Shown: positions 1-11,114, counted from the stretch's first letter. The stretch is DNA of 64,000 nt from Helicoverpa zea (GCF_022581195.2 NC_061475.1:8370001-8434000), one strand, 5' to 3'. The notes: generated by a model not told the origin, from the letters alone. Program-made: numbers and translations.

Positions 1-273
1 ACGGATGAAACCCTGGAATGCCGGAATGAAACGGATAAACCGATTTATATTTTTGCTGAAAATCTAGAATGACCAAAAGTTAATCTTTATTGATTCTTAA
101 TCTGTGCAATTCTCCCAGAGCCAGTTTGTCATGAGGATTGTTAAACAGCTTCCTTTGGCCGTGATCGCATATAGCGACCCCATCTTAAAATAAAAGAAAT
201 TAAATGAAGGAAGGAAAAATTAAGGAGCTCCTTCAAAAAGCATGAAATAAAATTAAATTATAAATTTACAAAA
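1..273. other. AT-rich, nothing recognised
   Basis: No open frame, repeat terminus or RNA-like fold was recognised. The stretch leads into the left arm of a foldback element. Confidence 0.5.
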
Positions 274-665
274 ACCCCCGACCCAAAAAAAAGTACGCAA
301 TTAAACCCTATAAAAAGCAAAAAATAACTTTAAACACTACGTAAGTACCAACTAAAGCATGTCAGACTAAACTAAATTTTGTCGTGTCGGGGGACCGCTT
401 TTTACATTACATTACATTACATTTTAATTACAACACTCATATAAAAAACACGTATCTAAACACAATTATATACAAAGTTATAAGTAGTATATATAATGTA
501 GTAGTATATAATTACTTCTAACGTTAGGCTAATAAATTAGAGCGGTCCCCCGACACGACAACATTTTGTTTAGTCTGACATGCTTTAGTTGGTACTTACG
601 TAGTGTTTAAAGTTATTTTTTGCTTTTTATAGGGTTTAATTGCGTACTTTTTTTGGGTCGGGGGT
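274..665. mobile_element. 392-bp foldback element with 125-bp inverted arms
   Basis: The left arm (274-399) starts acccccgacccaaaaaa and ends gtcgtgtcgggggaccgct. The right arm (541-665) is its reverse complement with only a few changes. The roughly 140-bp loop holds an ATTAC microsatellite and AT-rich filler but no open frame. The architecture fits a non-autonomous DNA transposon (MITE or foldback). No target-site duplication is obvious beside the ends, so the superfamily is unassigned. Confidence 0.75.
403..423. repeat. ATTAC microsatellite
   Basis: About four tandem copies of the 5-bp unit ATTAC lie just inside the left arm of the foldback element. Confidence 0.8.
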
Positions 666-1617
666 ATTTTGGATGGGAAAAGGGATATAGACAATGTTTT
701 TCTGCCTGGTAAGGTAGACGCACAAAATTGAATTGATGAAAATTACATTTTGAGCATCAAACAATTGTTTTATTGTTACGGTTTTTTGGAAGCAGATAGA
801 TTGGCCTTATCCACAGATTTTTTTTTTTTATCTAAGTCTTATTTCTGTTGTTTTCACTTATTAATTTACTCACCTATACCATTCATTATAAAAAGTCGCA
901 AACACAAAAAAGAAACGAAAATTCCTAATATCCGCACAAACTATGGTCACTCTATACCTATTAACGGACACTTAACGCTTCGGACTACGTAACAGAAGAA
1001 ATAATGTCCCTAATGAACGACTATAGGGGAAGCTTTATAGAATCAATTACTGGCTTTGTGTTATAACATTTACAAGAGTATTATTCTTTTAGAAATTAAA
1101 AACGCTTTTTTGAAAATCATGTAAACCAAGCTTGGAAATTAAAGTATCAAATGATGGTTTGAAAATCGAAATTCAAATTGATTTGTTGATGAAATGTTTC
1201 GTACCATTATGTTTACGATATGACATCTATGTACAAAAAAACACGTAGGTAATTGTTTCAGTTTTTCATTTGCAATTAGTTATAGTTAAATCTCATCTCG
1301 ATCGAATCGACATTGTAAATATTCAACACCATCATTATCTTCGCATATCCAAATTTTTGTTCGTGGCTACCATGTTTACTACAAACTGCTGAAATAGTCT
1401 CACAAGTGATATTTTCTTTCCATCTATACCGTCTTTCATACACAATCGCCATATTTTAACCGAAATATCGAAATGAATGCCTCTAATGTACACTGCAACC
1501 TACAGAAAATCTATGCTACGGTAATTTCAATCTCCAAAAGAAACAGTCAAAGTATTATACACTAGACAATGTTCCATCGAATCGATGCTAGTTTTAGCAG
1601 AAACATAGGTCACAAAG
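666..1617. other. Gene-free AT-rich stretch
   Basis: No gene, RNA or repeat family was recognised. The one 80-codon open frame (750-992) has low-complexity F/S/Y-rich composition and an accidental look. Confidence 0.4.
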
Positions 1618-1998
1618 TCATGGTGGCCTAGTGGGCAAAGAACCAACCTCTCGAGTATGAGGGCGCGGGTTCGAATCCAGGTCAGGCAAGTACCAATGCA
1701 ACTTTTCTAAGTTTGTATGTACTTTCTAAGTATATCTTAGACACCAATGACTGTGTTTCGGATGGCACGTTAAACTGTAGGTCCCGGCTGTCATTGAACA
1801 TCCTTGGCAGTCGCTACGGGTAGTCAGAAGCCAGTAAGTCTGACACCAGTCTAACTAAGGGGTATCGGGTTGCCCGGGTAACTGGGTTGAGGAGGTCAGA
1901 TAGGCAGTCGCTTCTTGTAAAGCACTGGTACTCAGCTGAATCCGGTTAGACTGGAAGCCGACCCCAACATAGTTTGGGAAAAAGGCTCGGAGGATGAT
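1618..1998 (+). mobile_element. Full-length tRNA-derived SINE
   Basis: The 5' head carries both internal RNA polymerase III promoter boxes: A-box-like tggcctagtgggc near 1624 and B box gggttcgaatccagg near 1667. It is followed by a long conserved body and a 3' end reading ggctcggaggatgat. A related complete copy lies at 35817-36203. An imperfect duplication built around ataggt flanks it on both sides, consistent with LINE-driven retroposition. The family resembles noctuid HaSE-type SINEs (recalled, not checked). It is not a tRNA gene, because no cloverleaf 3' half follows the B box. Confidence 0.88.
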
Positions 1999-2242
1999 AG
2001 GTACAACTTCAGACCCTGTTCCGCAAATGGACAGCCTTTAACGGATCTATCATCGAACGTCGAGTGTAAGCTTAAAGGCTATTTCACAATAGGTTTTGCG
2101 AAACTGTTACGTCATATTTGGCTTATCCTATATCGTTGGAACACAAAATAATGTGGTTGGAAAATTTTCATTTTCTACAAGAACCTTTTTTGCAGCTATG
2201 TGCAGAAGTTTGTAGCTAAATAATAGTTACAAGGAATCGATC

Positions 2243-2541
2243 ATAAAGTTAAACAATGCTTGGTGCGCTCAGTCTTCGGATGGGTGCCCGTCTATATTAG
2301 AGAGAAATGAGTCTTTTGTAGAAGGTACGTTAAATTGTATGTAGGTCTCCATTGTCATATGCATATGTTTGGCAATGGAAAAAAAATTGCCAGAAGCCAG
2401 AAAGTCTGAGAACCATTACAACCAGGGATAATTGGTTGCCGGGTAACTGGATTGATGAGTTCAGACAAGCAGTCGCTCCATATAAAACACTGGTACTTAC
2501 CTGTAACTAGTTCGACTGAAAACCAATCCCAATACAGTTGC
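2243..2541 (+). mobile_element. SINE with 5S-rRNA-derived head, diverged
   Basis: The head reads aagttaaacaatgcttggtg followed by cggatgggtg, matching the internal control region of eukaryotic 5S rRNA (GTTAAGCAACG...GGATGGGTGACC). The downstream body is the same as in the tRNA-headed SINEs, with landmarks cagaagccag, gggtaactgg and ggtactta. It is a diverged copy of a chimeric SINE type, and the GGATGAT tail has been lost. Confidence 0.7.
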
Positions 2542-2730
2542 ACAAAAGCCAACCGTATGCCGTAACCCATAACCGTATACGTTCGTAATTGTAACGCCTC
2601 TTCATGAAAATTATCATCACTGCCTACCCTTTGATGAGACCAAAGCGTGAAAGGTTTCTTACTTTAAAATTGTCGCCTAAGTTGTTGCAGATCAAATATT
2701 TGCGTCACGGGTCACCGAATTTCATTGGGT

Positions 2731-3166
2731 GAGTAGCACACTGCAGACTAAAAGTCGGCCGATAGTTGGTCCGATGACAGGAAAAATATTGTTTTAAAAA
2801 GAAAATCGTGAAATCAAAAATCGTTTTTCAGAGTAAGCTGAAAATCAACACTTTTGAACGTCAGAATTACATGAGACAGTTCCAAAAACGCCCAGCCTTC
2901 ACCACTTCTTATGTGTGACTACTGGGAAGAAGAAGTGGCGCAACAAACTCTCTAACAACAAACAACACATGTCTGTCTATCTTATAACAAAAAAATGACA
3001 ATACAAAATAATTATGTTATTCATCATGTAATTGTCATAAACAGAATAATGACATGGTGTGAATTCAATCAAAGTTTTCAGTCGGTATTATATGGTGCGT
3101 ACTACAATACTGATTTATGAGCTCAAACAAACTATCGGCCGACTAAAAGTTTGCCGTGTGCTACTC
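2731..3166. mobile_element. PIF/Harbinger-like MITE, copy 1
   Basis: The left terminus is gagtagcacactgcagac followed by taaaagtcggccga; the right terminus is its inverted counterpart ending gtgtgctactc. The 3 bp after the right end are TAA, the expected TWA target of PIF/Harbinger elements; the left 3 bp (ggt) have diverged. The interior holds a second repeat around 2885-2955 (ccttcaccacttctta ... gaagaagaagtggcgc), also seen near 47215, so this copy is a composite. Confidence 0.7.
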
Positions 3167-3704
3167 TAACGCTGACGAAACATTGCAGTAGGATATGAAT
3201 GGGGTTCATTAAGTTACTGGTTAGAGTGGGACGGGTTTATGATAGACAGAGAGAAGAGATACTGTTTCATTGTTATTTTGAACTGTTATTTGAATATTTT
3301 GGTGGGATGTTTATATTTACATAGTTTGATTTAAATACTACGGTTTCTTCTGTATCGTTACACTGGCTGTTTCCGTACCCACAGAAATATAAGCTATTTT
3401 CTTAGCTTATTTCTTAGGTTCTATATTATCTGGGTATCGTTAGTTAATACAGGTTAAATAGTACTAGCGTGAAAACTTCTCTGACTCGCATTAAGAATAT
3501 AGACAGGTACTTACCTAAGGATAGGAGATATCCATGACGTAGGAAATTACATTTTGTTTCAAAATTCCTTAGCTGACTCTTTTTAAAGTAATTTTCGTAT
3601 GCACATATAAAGTCAGGCAAATCTTGTGTAGGTAACAACTTTCATACTTTTGAATTATTTCAAGGTTCATCGCAGTGTCATGCTCAATAAATGTACAGAT
3701 GCAG
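3167..3704. other. Gene-free stretch
   Basis: Nothing was recognised. A short antisense open frame (3444-3638) has no recognisable similarity. Confidence 0.4.
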
Positions 3705-3778
3705 TCATCCTCATCCTCCGAGCCTTTTTCCAACCATCCACCCAACTATGTTGGGGTCGGCTTCCAGTCTAACACAGT
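3705..3778 (-). mobile_element. SINE 3' fragment
   Basis: It reads tcatcctcatcctccgagcc and then ttggggtcggcttccagtct, the reverse complement of the SINE 3' end found at 1930-1998. It is heavily 5'-truncated. Confidence 0.8.
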
Positions 3779-4408
3779 AAATGGTCAATTCCTATTAAAA
3801 CATGAACAGACGTTTTCTCAGAAACCAGATGTTAGCTTTACTAGGTTGTTATTCCTGGTAGTTTGTGGGCCTTTGATTTCACTGGTAAACATTAAGCTCT
3901 TGTTGGAAATCTAATCTTTGACAGGAGACTAGAATTCTAGATAACATTTGCTTCCTGGATAGTACAATCATGTATAGAATCATTTTCATAGCGTTTTCCC
4001 AACTACAAGGTGTTGATTTGCATTTGTGCCATAGTTCAGGAGGAGGACATAAAATACGTAAATAATCTATTGGAATTACAGTAGATTGGAAATAGCTAAT
4101 ATGCACTGCTTTTTTTGTCATTGTAATGTCGTAGTATTTCAGAAGTAATCCAATTTTATGAATGAAATTTATGAATAATCGTTGCGTATTCTTTGTGTTT
4201 GCGTTTGTGTGAGTGCGCAGCACGGTTTTAAGGCCAGTAACACACGCGCCAAGTTTAAATACGGCTAGATGACAGTTTTCGGAATTCGGAAAATTAAAAT
4301 TAAAAAAAATATATTACGTACCAATTTTTTTGTTGATTTGGGTCGAGAATCATTAGCATAATTACGTCCTTGACTATGGCACGGATGCAAATCAACAGCT
4401 TGTATATT
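3779..4408. other. Gene-free stretch
   Basis: No gene or repeat was recognised. The 114-codon antisense frame at 3879-4223 shows no known domain and is probably fortuitous. Confidence 0.35.
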
Positions 4409-4612
4409 GGCGACGGCTTTCAGTCTACGGATGAGCACCTAACAGTGTTTTACATGGACCGCCTCCCTATCTGATGCCCTCAACCCGGTTAACCGGGCAG
4501 CGTGATATCCCTTCGTAAGGCTGATTGTCAGTCTTTCCAGCTTCTGACTACTCCGTAACTAGTTCCAATGATGTTCAAATGTCAGCCGGGACCCGACAAT
4601 TTGATGTGCCTA
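4409..4612 (-). mobile_element. SINE body fragment
   Basis: It contains the reverse complement of the shared SINE body: ctcaacccggttaaccgggc, then cttctgactactccgtaac, then gtcagccgggaccc. The head is missing. Confidence 0.75.
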
Positions 4613-4856
4613 CTACATATTATTATTTTCAGATTCCTCGGATAAGACTGTATATGTTATGGACCATGTGATTAATTCGGGCATTATAAATAATGCCCGA
4701 GCATTATGAATAATGTCTAGCTTTATCGGGCCAAGTGATTAATAACTATCTTAACTTCATTATTTATCACATTGCACGGGCATTATTATATTGCTACATG
4801 ACAGTTGGGCAATTTGATAATAAAGCAAAAAATTGAAGTTAGTGACGAAAACGTAT

Positions 4857-4997
4857 CCCACGTAACGGTTCCCGGGTAACTGGGTTGAGGAGGTCAGATA
4901 GGGCAGTCGCTCCTTGTAAAGCACTGGTACTCAGCTACATCCGGTTAGACTGGAAGCCGACCCCAACATAGTTTGGGAAAAAGGCTCGGAGGATGAT
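4857..4997 (+). mobile_element. 5'-truncated SINE with 15-bp target duplication
   Basis: The 3' portion of the SINE body ends ggctcggaggatgat. The 15-bp direct repeat gtgacgaaaacgtat occurs immediately left (4842-4856) and right (4998-5012), so this is a clean retroposition event into the older TIR element at 4651-5922. Confidence 0.88.
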
Positions 4998-5084
4998 GTG
5001 ACGAAAACGTATTGCTGCAAAACCGACTCCACGTAGTCTTGTCTGTCCTACCCCTAGAGTGCAATTCAAAACCGCGTAAGTGTG

Positions 5085-5240
5085 GAGGGGCGAGGCGGCC
5101 TGCGAGCTGAGGCGCAGGTAGTTTTAACGCTCGCCGACGCGGCTGAGGCTGGCCGGCTGAGCCGGCCAGCAAGCCGAAGCTGCGGCGGTGAGCGTGAAAA
5201 CCATCTGCGACGATAAGCTCGCATGGGACCGCCGGAGCCC
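5085..5240. repeat. GC-rich imperfect hairpin
   Basis: The arms meet near 5160 at the palindrome gctggccggct / agccggccagc. Outer parts also pair imperfectly: ggtagttttaacgctcgccg on the left with the complement of cggtgagcgtgaaaacc on the right, then tgcgagct on both sides. Composition is far more GC-rich than the surroundings. The overlapping antisense open frames (111 and 67 codons) are by-products of stop-poor GC-rich DNA. Confidence 0.65.
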
Positions 5241-5934
5241 CACAGCACCGGAGCCGTGACAGAAGCCATGCTTGCTGCATGTTGCTTGCTTACATTTTAA
5301 ACGTACTGAGTTAAAAAATTAGAAGCTAAATAAATAAATTTTATGATGTCATTTAATAGTATTTTAGAAGTTCACTGTTAGAATGCATGCTACAAATTTA
5401 GATGCTAAAAAATAACCATCATGCGGAGTTGTATTTAGAGTGGTTTACTTAGAAGATAACGAGTGGCTGAGATAGTATTATTTAGATGCTCGTTAATTGT
5501 GGCTGACTTAGTAATTAAGAAGGCAACATACATTATTCGGGGCGAATAATGATATTAAAAAGGAGCCTGTTTAATAAGCACCCTTTAAATATGACTTTCC
5601 TTAACTTTTAAATGCAAAAACTAGTGGATTTTTAAGGCAGAAGTCCTTCATAATTAATCCAAATCATGAGGCTGATTATTTAAGTGGTTTAATATTTAGT
5701 TAATTTTAAATTAAATGGCAATAACAATAAAAAATTGAATATAAATATGTTATTACGTTGCTTGTATTACTTTGCCCAAAAGGTCATGGGCAATATGTAT
5801 AGTGCCCGGTCAATTTGATTATTTGAATAATTATTATCAAATTGCACTCTCATATTGGGCATTTTTCATAATGACCGGGCATTATGTATACTGCTCAATT
5901 TATCACTTGGTCCATAACATATACATATCATATC

Positions 5935-5985
5935 AGTCAATTGCTGTCCACTGCTGAAAGTAAACCTCCCCAAACAAATTAAAGA
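5935..5985 (-). mobile_element. Short RTE-type LINE 3' remnant
   Basis: It reads tatcagtcaattgctgtcca followed by ctgctgaaagtaaacctcc, a diverged reverse complement of the RTE 3' end seen intact at 18730-18770. Confidence 0.5.
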
Positions 5986-6392
5986 AGACTGTAAACTGAT
6001 CTAAATATGGATATAAAGTTAGTCAGGTAATGACTCAATTTAAGAAATAAATAATTAAGTACTTAATTAAAACATGTTGGAATACTGCCCAAAAGAATAC
6101 AAAAACCAGCTAACATATTTTCGTTCACACAGAAATGCACTTACCATTGCGATAATATATTTTGATATCGAGTTGAAGTTGGTTTTCAGAGAATTTCAGC
6201 AAAACTTGCTCTTAGATTTTCTGATAAACCACAGCGTTTAAGAGTTAAGAAGTTCTGTAATTGAACTGTTAATTACAAACTGATGACCTACTGAGATATT
6301 TTTCTGTTTTGGCAGAGTGTTGCTGTATTTTATCATACTGCATACTTCTGGGCACGTAGTTAATAAAATATCCTAACAATCTAAAAATCTAA

Positions 6393-6455
6393 AGCATCTC
6401 TGTGTGAGAGGAGACCTGTGCCCAGCAGTGGGGCGATAAAAAGTCTGTAACAGAC
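6393..6455 (+). mobile_element. Retroposon tail fragment (GCCCAGCAGTGG type)
   Basis: The string tctgtgtgagaggagacctg followed by tgcccagcagtggggcgata is the tail module that also terminates the SINE at 38217-38505. The rest of the element is absent. Confidence 0.6.
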
Positions 6456-6737
6456 AGTAAACTAAAAAATCCGAATAGGAACCTATCCGATGATTTATTG
6501 GATACCAAATAAACAGTTAATATGGTTTTGATAATGGAATGCTATGTATATAAATGTTGACATAACGTTAATTACATTTATGGAAATGATCAATTTTTTC
6601 ACGAAATCATTAGTCATACATAAATTAACAATTTGTGTTTGCCATAAATATTTTGGGTAAATATTTTGTGCATTTGAGATAAACAGTACGCATTACTATA
6701 ACTAATATTAATATAGCTAATTAGTAGTTTCACGTAA

Positions 6738-6870
6738 TGAAGTTTTTCATACACCTGACTAAAAAGTAGCCATGTCGAGCTCAAGAGAGAATTGAAATCG
6801 GTTTAGTAGTTTTGGCGTGAAAGCCAGACAGACACATAATTACTTTCACATTTATAAATTAGTCTAACCT
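6738..6870 (-). mobile_element. Helitron-like short element fragment
   Basis: On the minus strand it reads actaatttataaatgtgaaa and then a cacgccaaaactactaaacc-type core, the 5' portion of the TC...CTAG elements found complete at 29040-29268. The CTAG end is missing. Confidence 0.5.
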
Positions 6871-7053
6871 ATAATCATATTACAATCATTATAAACAATA
6901 TACCTGCGATATGGTTATTTCCTTTTTTACAATCCATCCAAAGGTTGTCTGTAAGAGATCGCTTTTAGCGATAAGACCGCCCATTGTGTCACCGACTTCA
7001 AAATTTTTGTTTTTTCTTGTTGTTTTTTTAATTGGTGTGCATAATAAAGAATA

Positions 7054-7082
7054 TATCTATCTGTCTATCTATCTATCTATAC
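7054..7082. repeat. ATCT microsatellite
   Basis: Tandem tetranucleotide (ATCT)n with one ATCTG interruption. It creates the repetitive ICLSIYLS frames, which are not genes. Confidence 0.8.
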
Positions 7083-7342
7083 CTACCAGATATTTTAAAT
7101 ATTAAAGTGAATTTGGTAATACGTTATTTTTTCCTAACAAAACGGCTGCGCTTATATAGAAGTCTTGTAGGATATTTATTTATTTATTTTGTGTTATTAA
7201 GGCACATCAACATCATAAACATAAACATTAATAAGAGACAGGAAATAGAGACATATAGGAAAAAGTTTAAAAAGTTTAAAAGTTCCCCAGTCACGAGAAA
7301 CAGCTTTATAAGAAAATGGTTAACGAACTCAGCATCTTCCTA

Positions 7343-7478
7343 TCATCATCATCATCAGCCTATCGCAGTCCACTGCTGGACATAGGCCTCTCCAAGTGCA
7401 CGCCACTGAGATCGATTTTCGGCTTCTCGCATCCAGCTCCTGCCAGCCGTCTTGCGCAAGTCATCACTCCACCGTGCC
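7343..7478 (-). mobile_element. RTE-type LINE 3' end
   Basis: Reverse complement of the conserved C-terminal coding and tail region (cctatgtccagcagtggac, tgatgatgatgat). On the minus strand it encodes a DDLRKTAG...WMREA...GEAYVQQWT-like peptide, typical of the C-terminus of RTE-clade endonuclease/reverse transcriptase proteins in moths (recalled). It is 5'-truncated. Confidence 0.75.
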
Positions 7479-8755
7479 TGAATTCTATAATTAAAGGTAT
7501 CTTAGGTATAATTATAAAACTATTAAATAACGCTTTCTCACTTTAGTTATTATCCTTTTAAAGCGCAAATCTCATCAGAGTCCGTCATAGACGCTTCAAG
7601 GAGAGGTACCGTCGGTCACAAAAGTGTTAACTTACAATTAGTAGTTAGTTTTTATTCACATTTATTTGAGAATTTACGTGTCACTAACTCACAATGCTTT
7701 AGAATTATCTGCTTTGTGAACTAGACAAGTGGAAAAATTACCTATACAGCTAAATAAAAGTGACGATATATTTTGGTAACAAAAATATAAAGACGTGCAC
7801 TACTGGACAAAGGTAGCCCCTAAGGTTCACCAATTTCCTCGATCTTCGGCAGCCCGCAAAAATTACTAACAGAAAAAATAAATGCTTAAAGTAGTACCTA
7901 CCTATTAGATATCAATAAAGTGTTGTAATTAAAACCACAAAATATTACAAACTTTTTCTTTCAAAACACCAATAAAAACTAACCTAACACTTGAGCGCTC
8001 GCCTATCCAGGTTGGGAAATGACAAGGCATTTCACGCGACCGTAAAATATAAGTCCCTACACTGATGAATACCCGGCTTAGGACAGTGATAGGATCCGGA
8101 TACAGCAGTGTAGACTGGGGTTTAATTACTATTTTAGGTTATATCCTAAGGCAGTTGTGTTTCATTGTGAAATTAGTTTAAAATCTTACCAACTTAGTTT
8201 TAATCATAAATACCTCAATTTTTTTTAATAATTCAGAAAAAATTAAGAGCAATTATACAATTTAAAAGAATACTGACAAAAATAAATCGATTGTCTGCAA
8301 CTAGTAACAGTCTTTTAAAGGCATAATTAACCAAATCGACGAAATATCTAGTAGAAACATTAAAAAGAGTTAAGAAACTGAAGAAAATAAAATAGTAAGA
8401 GATCCCTTTTAGCGATAGACTACCTATTGTGTCACCTAAACTTTTTAATATTTTGTAATTTAAATTGGTGTACTATCTAGCCATACCTACCTATCTAATA
8501 TTGATCACAAAATGGTTTGGACGCTTGCATAAGTATAGGCTAATAACGCTATTATATACCAGGTGAGGAAATTAGTTACCACGTAATGCAAACTCGGGTG
8601 AAACCGTAGCCTATAGCTAGTTCAAAAATCTAAAATCGATTGATTGGAACCAATTTATGTCTATAAGTTGGTTTACCAAAACTGGAGAATTAAGATGATT
8701 ATAATAATTTCTTATTATTATTTAAAACATTTGACAACACTAAAACACTGAAATC
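7479..8755. other. Gene-free stretch with one LINE scrap
   Basis: It is mostly AT-rich DNA without recognisable content. Around 7798-7862 the text cactactggacaaaggtag ... cttcggcagcccg looks like a diverged minus-strand RTE 3' remnant. Confidence 0.4.
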
Positions 8756-8828
8756 ACTGATAGTCAGCTATATCCGGTTAGACTGGAAGCCGACCCCAAC
8801 ATAGTTGAGAAAAGGCTCGTAAGATGAT
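8756..8828 (+). mobile_element. SINE 3' fragment
   Basis: The text tccggttagactggaagccg, then accccaacatagtt, then ggctcgtaagatgat is the SINE 3' end. It is 5'-truncated to about 70 bp. Confidence 0.8.
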
Positions 8829-9655
8829 ATTTAAAACATTTCAAAACCAATATAGAGTATAGAGCCAAAGAAAAACCAAGAATGATATCCTTGAAACACC
8901 GCTTATATTATGTTAAATCGTGCTTTTAAGCCATGATTTAAGCGCAACGCAGCTACCAACATGGTCGAGTGATAAACTGCTCTATATATCACGCCAAGAG
9001 TTGCTTCTTTCACCAGCCGAGCCAAGCTCCTGTTTGTATGTTGATAGCAGAAAATATTGTGACAATATACAGAAAACATTTTTCCGGTAACAAGAAAAAA
9101 AAAGAGAAAGATAAAAACTACGAAAAAAATTCACCAAAAAGTTTGTGAAAAACAGGATTGTCCACTAAAATACTGCTGGTAAAATAGGCAATTTAACAGA
9201 TTTTAAGTTTGACTGAATTAAGTAAAATAAAATCAAAAATATGCACACAATAACCAATTAAATATGCATCAAAACATTATCTATCATGATTGTCGCATCG
9301 TATTTTGCCTTTAGGCAAAGCTCTGGTTTTCAGCAAATTGGCCATGTTAAACGTTTTCAAAACCCGAAATAATTAAAATTATATACAACACAACAAACTA
9401 CCTCTACATTAAATAAAAAAACAAAAGTTGATTCAATTTAATATCAGAACACCACAAAAATAATATTAGTACACTGTCCAAAAAAACATACGCAAACGAT
9501 GTTCTAAATTAAATTATGTACACAAAAAAAAAATATGTTATTATCCCTAAAGCACTACAGCTAATTTTCAATATACCGAAAATAAATTATATTTTAAAGA
9601 AATAAATAAAGAAAAAAATCCTTAAAAAGCAGTACGCTACAGAAATTTATTCACC
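8829..9655. other. Very AT-rich gene-free stretch
   Basis: No gene, repeat terminus or RNA was recognised. It lies immediately upstream of the GC-rich candidate promoter. Confidence 0.4.
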
Positions 9656-9659
9656 ACGC

Positions 9660-9770
9660 ATGCGTTGTGCGCAACGCATAGCTTGAGCCGGGTGGGGGGT
9701 AGAAGGTTGTTCGTAACGGGAAGGGCTGCACGTCTGTCCGATTTCCAAAACATTTCGCGCGCAGTGAAAA
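9660..9770 (+). promoter_or_regulatory. Candidate promoter, GC-rich patch
   Basis: An isolated GC-richer patch in AT-rich DNA. It contains atgcgttg-tgcg-caacgcat, an 8-bp inverted repeat with a TGCGCA core resembling NRF-1/Ewg-type sites. It is followed by cgcgcgcagtg and gcagtgaa, which resemble arthropod initiators (CAGTG/TCAGT). No TATA box is evident. Orientation is chosen because a good 5' splice site follows on the + strand. This is a weak, context-based call. Confidence 0.3.
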
Positions 9771-9897
9771 ATGCAGTGAATTTGGAAAAGTCATATTGGA
9801 AAAAATGTGGTATTCCAAAGTGAGTGTTGGAGATTTTTGAGAAAAAAAATTGTTGTTAGTGCGTTTTTTTGTGTGTGATGTGTTATTAGTGTTTTCG
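9771..9897 (+). other. Candidate non-coding first exon
   Basis: If transcription starts near cagtgaaaaatgcagtgaa, the transcript would run to gttttcg|gtgagt, a consensus 5' splice site at 9898; an alternative donor aaa|gtgagt lies near 9819. No substantial open frame exists, so it would be 5' UTR. The host coding exon at 63156-63248 starts with a spliced-in 5' UTR and needs such an upstream exon, but no sequence evidence connects the two. Confidence 0.25.
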
Positions 9898-10918
9898 GTG
9901 AGTTTTTTTTTTAGTATTTTTCCTGTGTATTTTTAGCGGTTTGTTGTTAATTTCAGGTCTAAAAATTGTATATTTTTGCGTATAATTTTTGATGTTAAAG
10001 TTGGTATTTGAAAGTTACATAATCGTTTGTTATAAAGTTTTAAAACTAACCAGTGTCTACAACAATTTTTATCGTTAAAATACGTGGACATAAAAAATAT
10101 ATTTTTCTTCTATAACGTGAGAATTTAATATGCGTATTTTTCTGTTAGATTAGATAATTTCTTTGAAACCGCGTGGTAGTTGCGTAATTGTGTCTGAAAA
10201 ATGATTGACATAACGATATGCAAATGATACATTAGCTTTATTGCGATTTGGATATAGGTACATATTTTCTGATAAATTTTAATGGAGGCTTTCAAAAATC
10301 TATATATAAATAGTCATTTAATTTGAGAAAATATAAATTATTGACTTTACAAAAAATGCTTAACATTATTTTTAATAGACGTCCTCGATTTGAGTTTTTT
10401 AAACAGATTTCTACTAAATTCGAAGCCCACAGAGATATAATCTAACCTGCTAAGTATACAATATACCGAATTTTTATTTAACAAAATGTTTTTGTCGCAA
10501 TTTAAGTTAAATATGTACTTACTTACTGCGTTTTATATTTTGGAATATTATATGAGAGTAAAGTATTTCGTTTCCCGACGGAAAATGCGTTTTAGATGAT
10601 ACGAACGAGAAAAAATCGAGGCTGAATTTTGTGTTAAGTACCTATATATTGCAATTCTTTGCTCTTAGGTATATATAAAATACATATACTGAAACATAGC
10701 ATCATCAAATCCGAAACAGGAACTGAAAATTAGTTGCAACTTTACCATACTTCAAGCAATTTACTATTAAACAAGACACAACGTTGGACTTTCAGGAAAC
10801 TTAATTATAAACTGACTACCATTATAATTAGATTGGAACAGCACAAACTCAAATCACATACAGTTGTACCTAATTGCGTTAGTTAACTAATTATATTGGA
10901 TTTTGCATGCGAGGATAA
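9898..10918. other. AT-rich gene-free stretch
   Basis: No feature was recognised. It may be the start of a large first intron. Confidence 0.4.
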
Positions 10919-11114
10919 GTGATCGCCGAGTGGGTAAAGAACTAACCTCTCAAGTGTGAGTGCGTGGGTTCGATTCCAGATCAGGCTAGCTAGTACCAAT
11001 GCATCTTATCTAAGTTTATATGGACGTTTTAAGTAAGTATATATTGGACTTCTAGTCTGGTTTAACTGGAAGTCGACCCCAAAATAGTTGGGAAAAAGGC
11101 TCGGGAGATGATGA
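10919..11114 (+). mobile_element. tRNA-headed SINE with internal deletion
   Basis: The head is present (cgccgagtgggtaaagaact; B box gggttcgattccaga), as is the 3' end (actggaagtcgacccc ... ggctcgggagatgatgat). Most of the central body between about 11040 and 11055 is missing compared with 1618-1998. Confidence 0.8.

Larger units (their letters stand above)
4651..5922. mobile_element. 1.27-kb TIR element with GGGCATTAT arrays
   Basis: The left end (tatatgttatggaccatgtg) pairs with the right end (cacttggtccataacata) as an inverted repeat of about 60 bp. Both subterminal regions contain clustered gggcattat / ataatgcccg units in both orientations (4678-4790 and 5786-5890), as expected for subterminal transposase-binding repeats. 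No transposase frame remains. The interior is loaded with a SINE and a GC-rich hairpin. A TA dinucleotide can be placed at both ends, but the target duplication is ambiguous. Confidence 0.65.

Noticed and set aside
1618..1700. tRNA-like A and B boxes (also at 10919, 32180, 35817, 38217)
   Set aside because: The boxes lead into SINE bodies with retroposon tails, and there is no cloverleaf 3' half, so these are SINE heads, not tRNA genes.
3879..4223. 114-codon minus-strand frame
   Set aside because: No conserved motif, composition like the surroundings, and no splice context.
4945..5280. 111- and 67-codon minus-strand frames
   Set aside because: They span a SINE and a GC-rich hairpin, and no domain is recognisable.
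7032..7385. 117-codon frame
   Set aside because: It runs through a microsatellite and a LINE tail in the wrong orientation.
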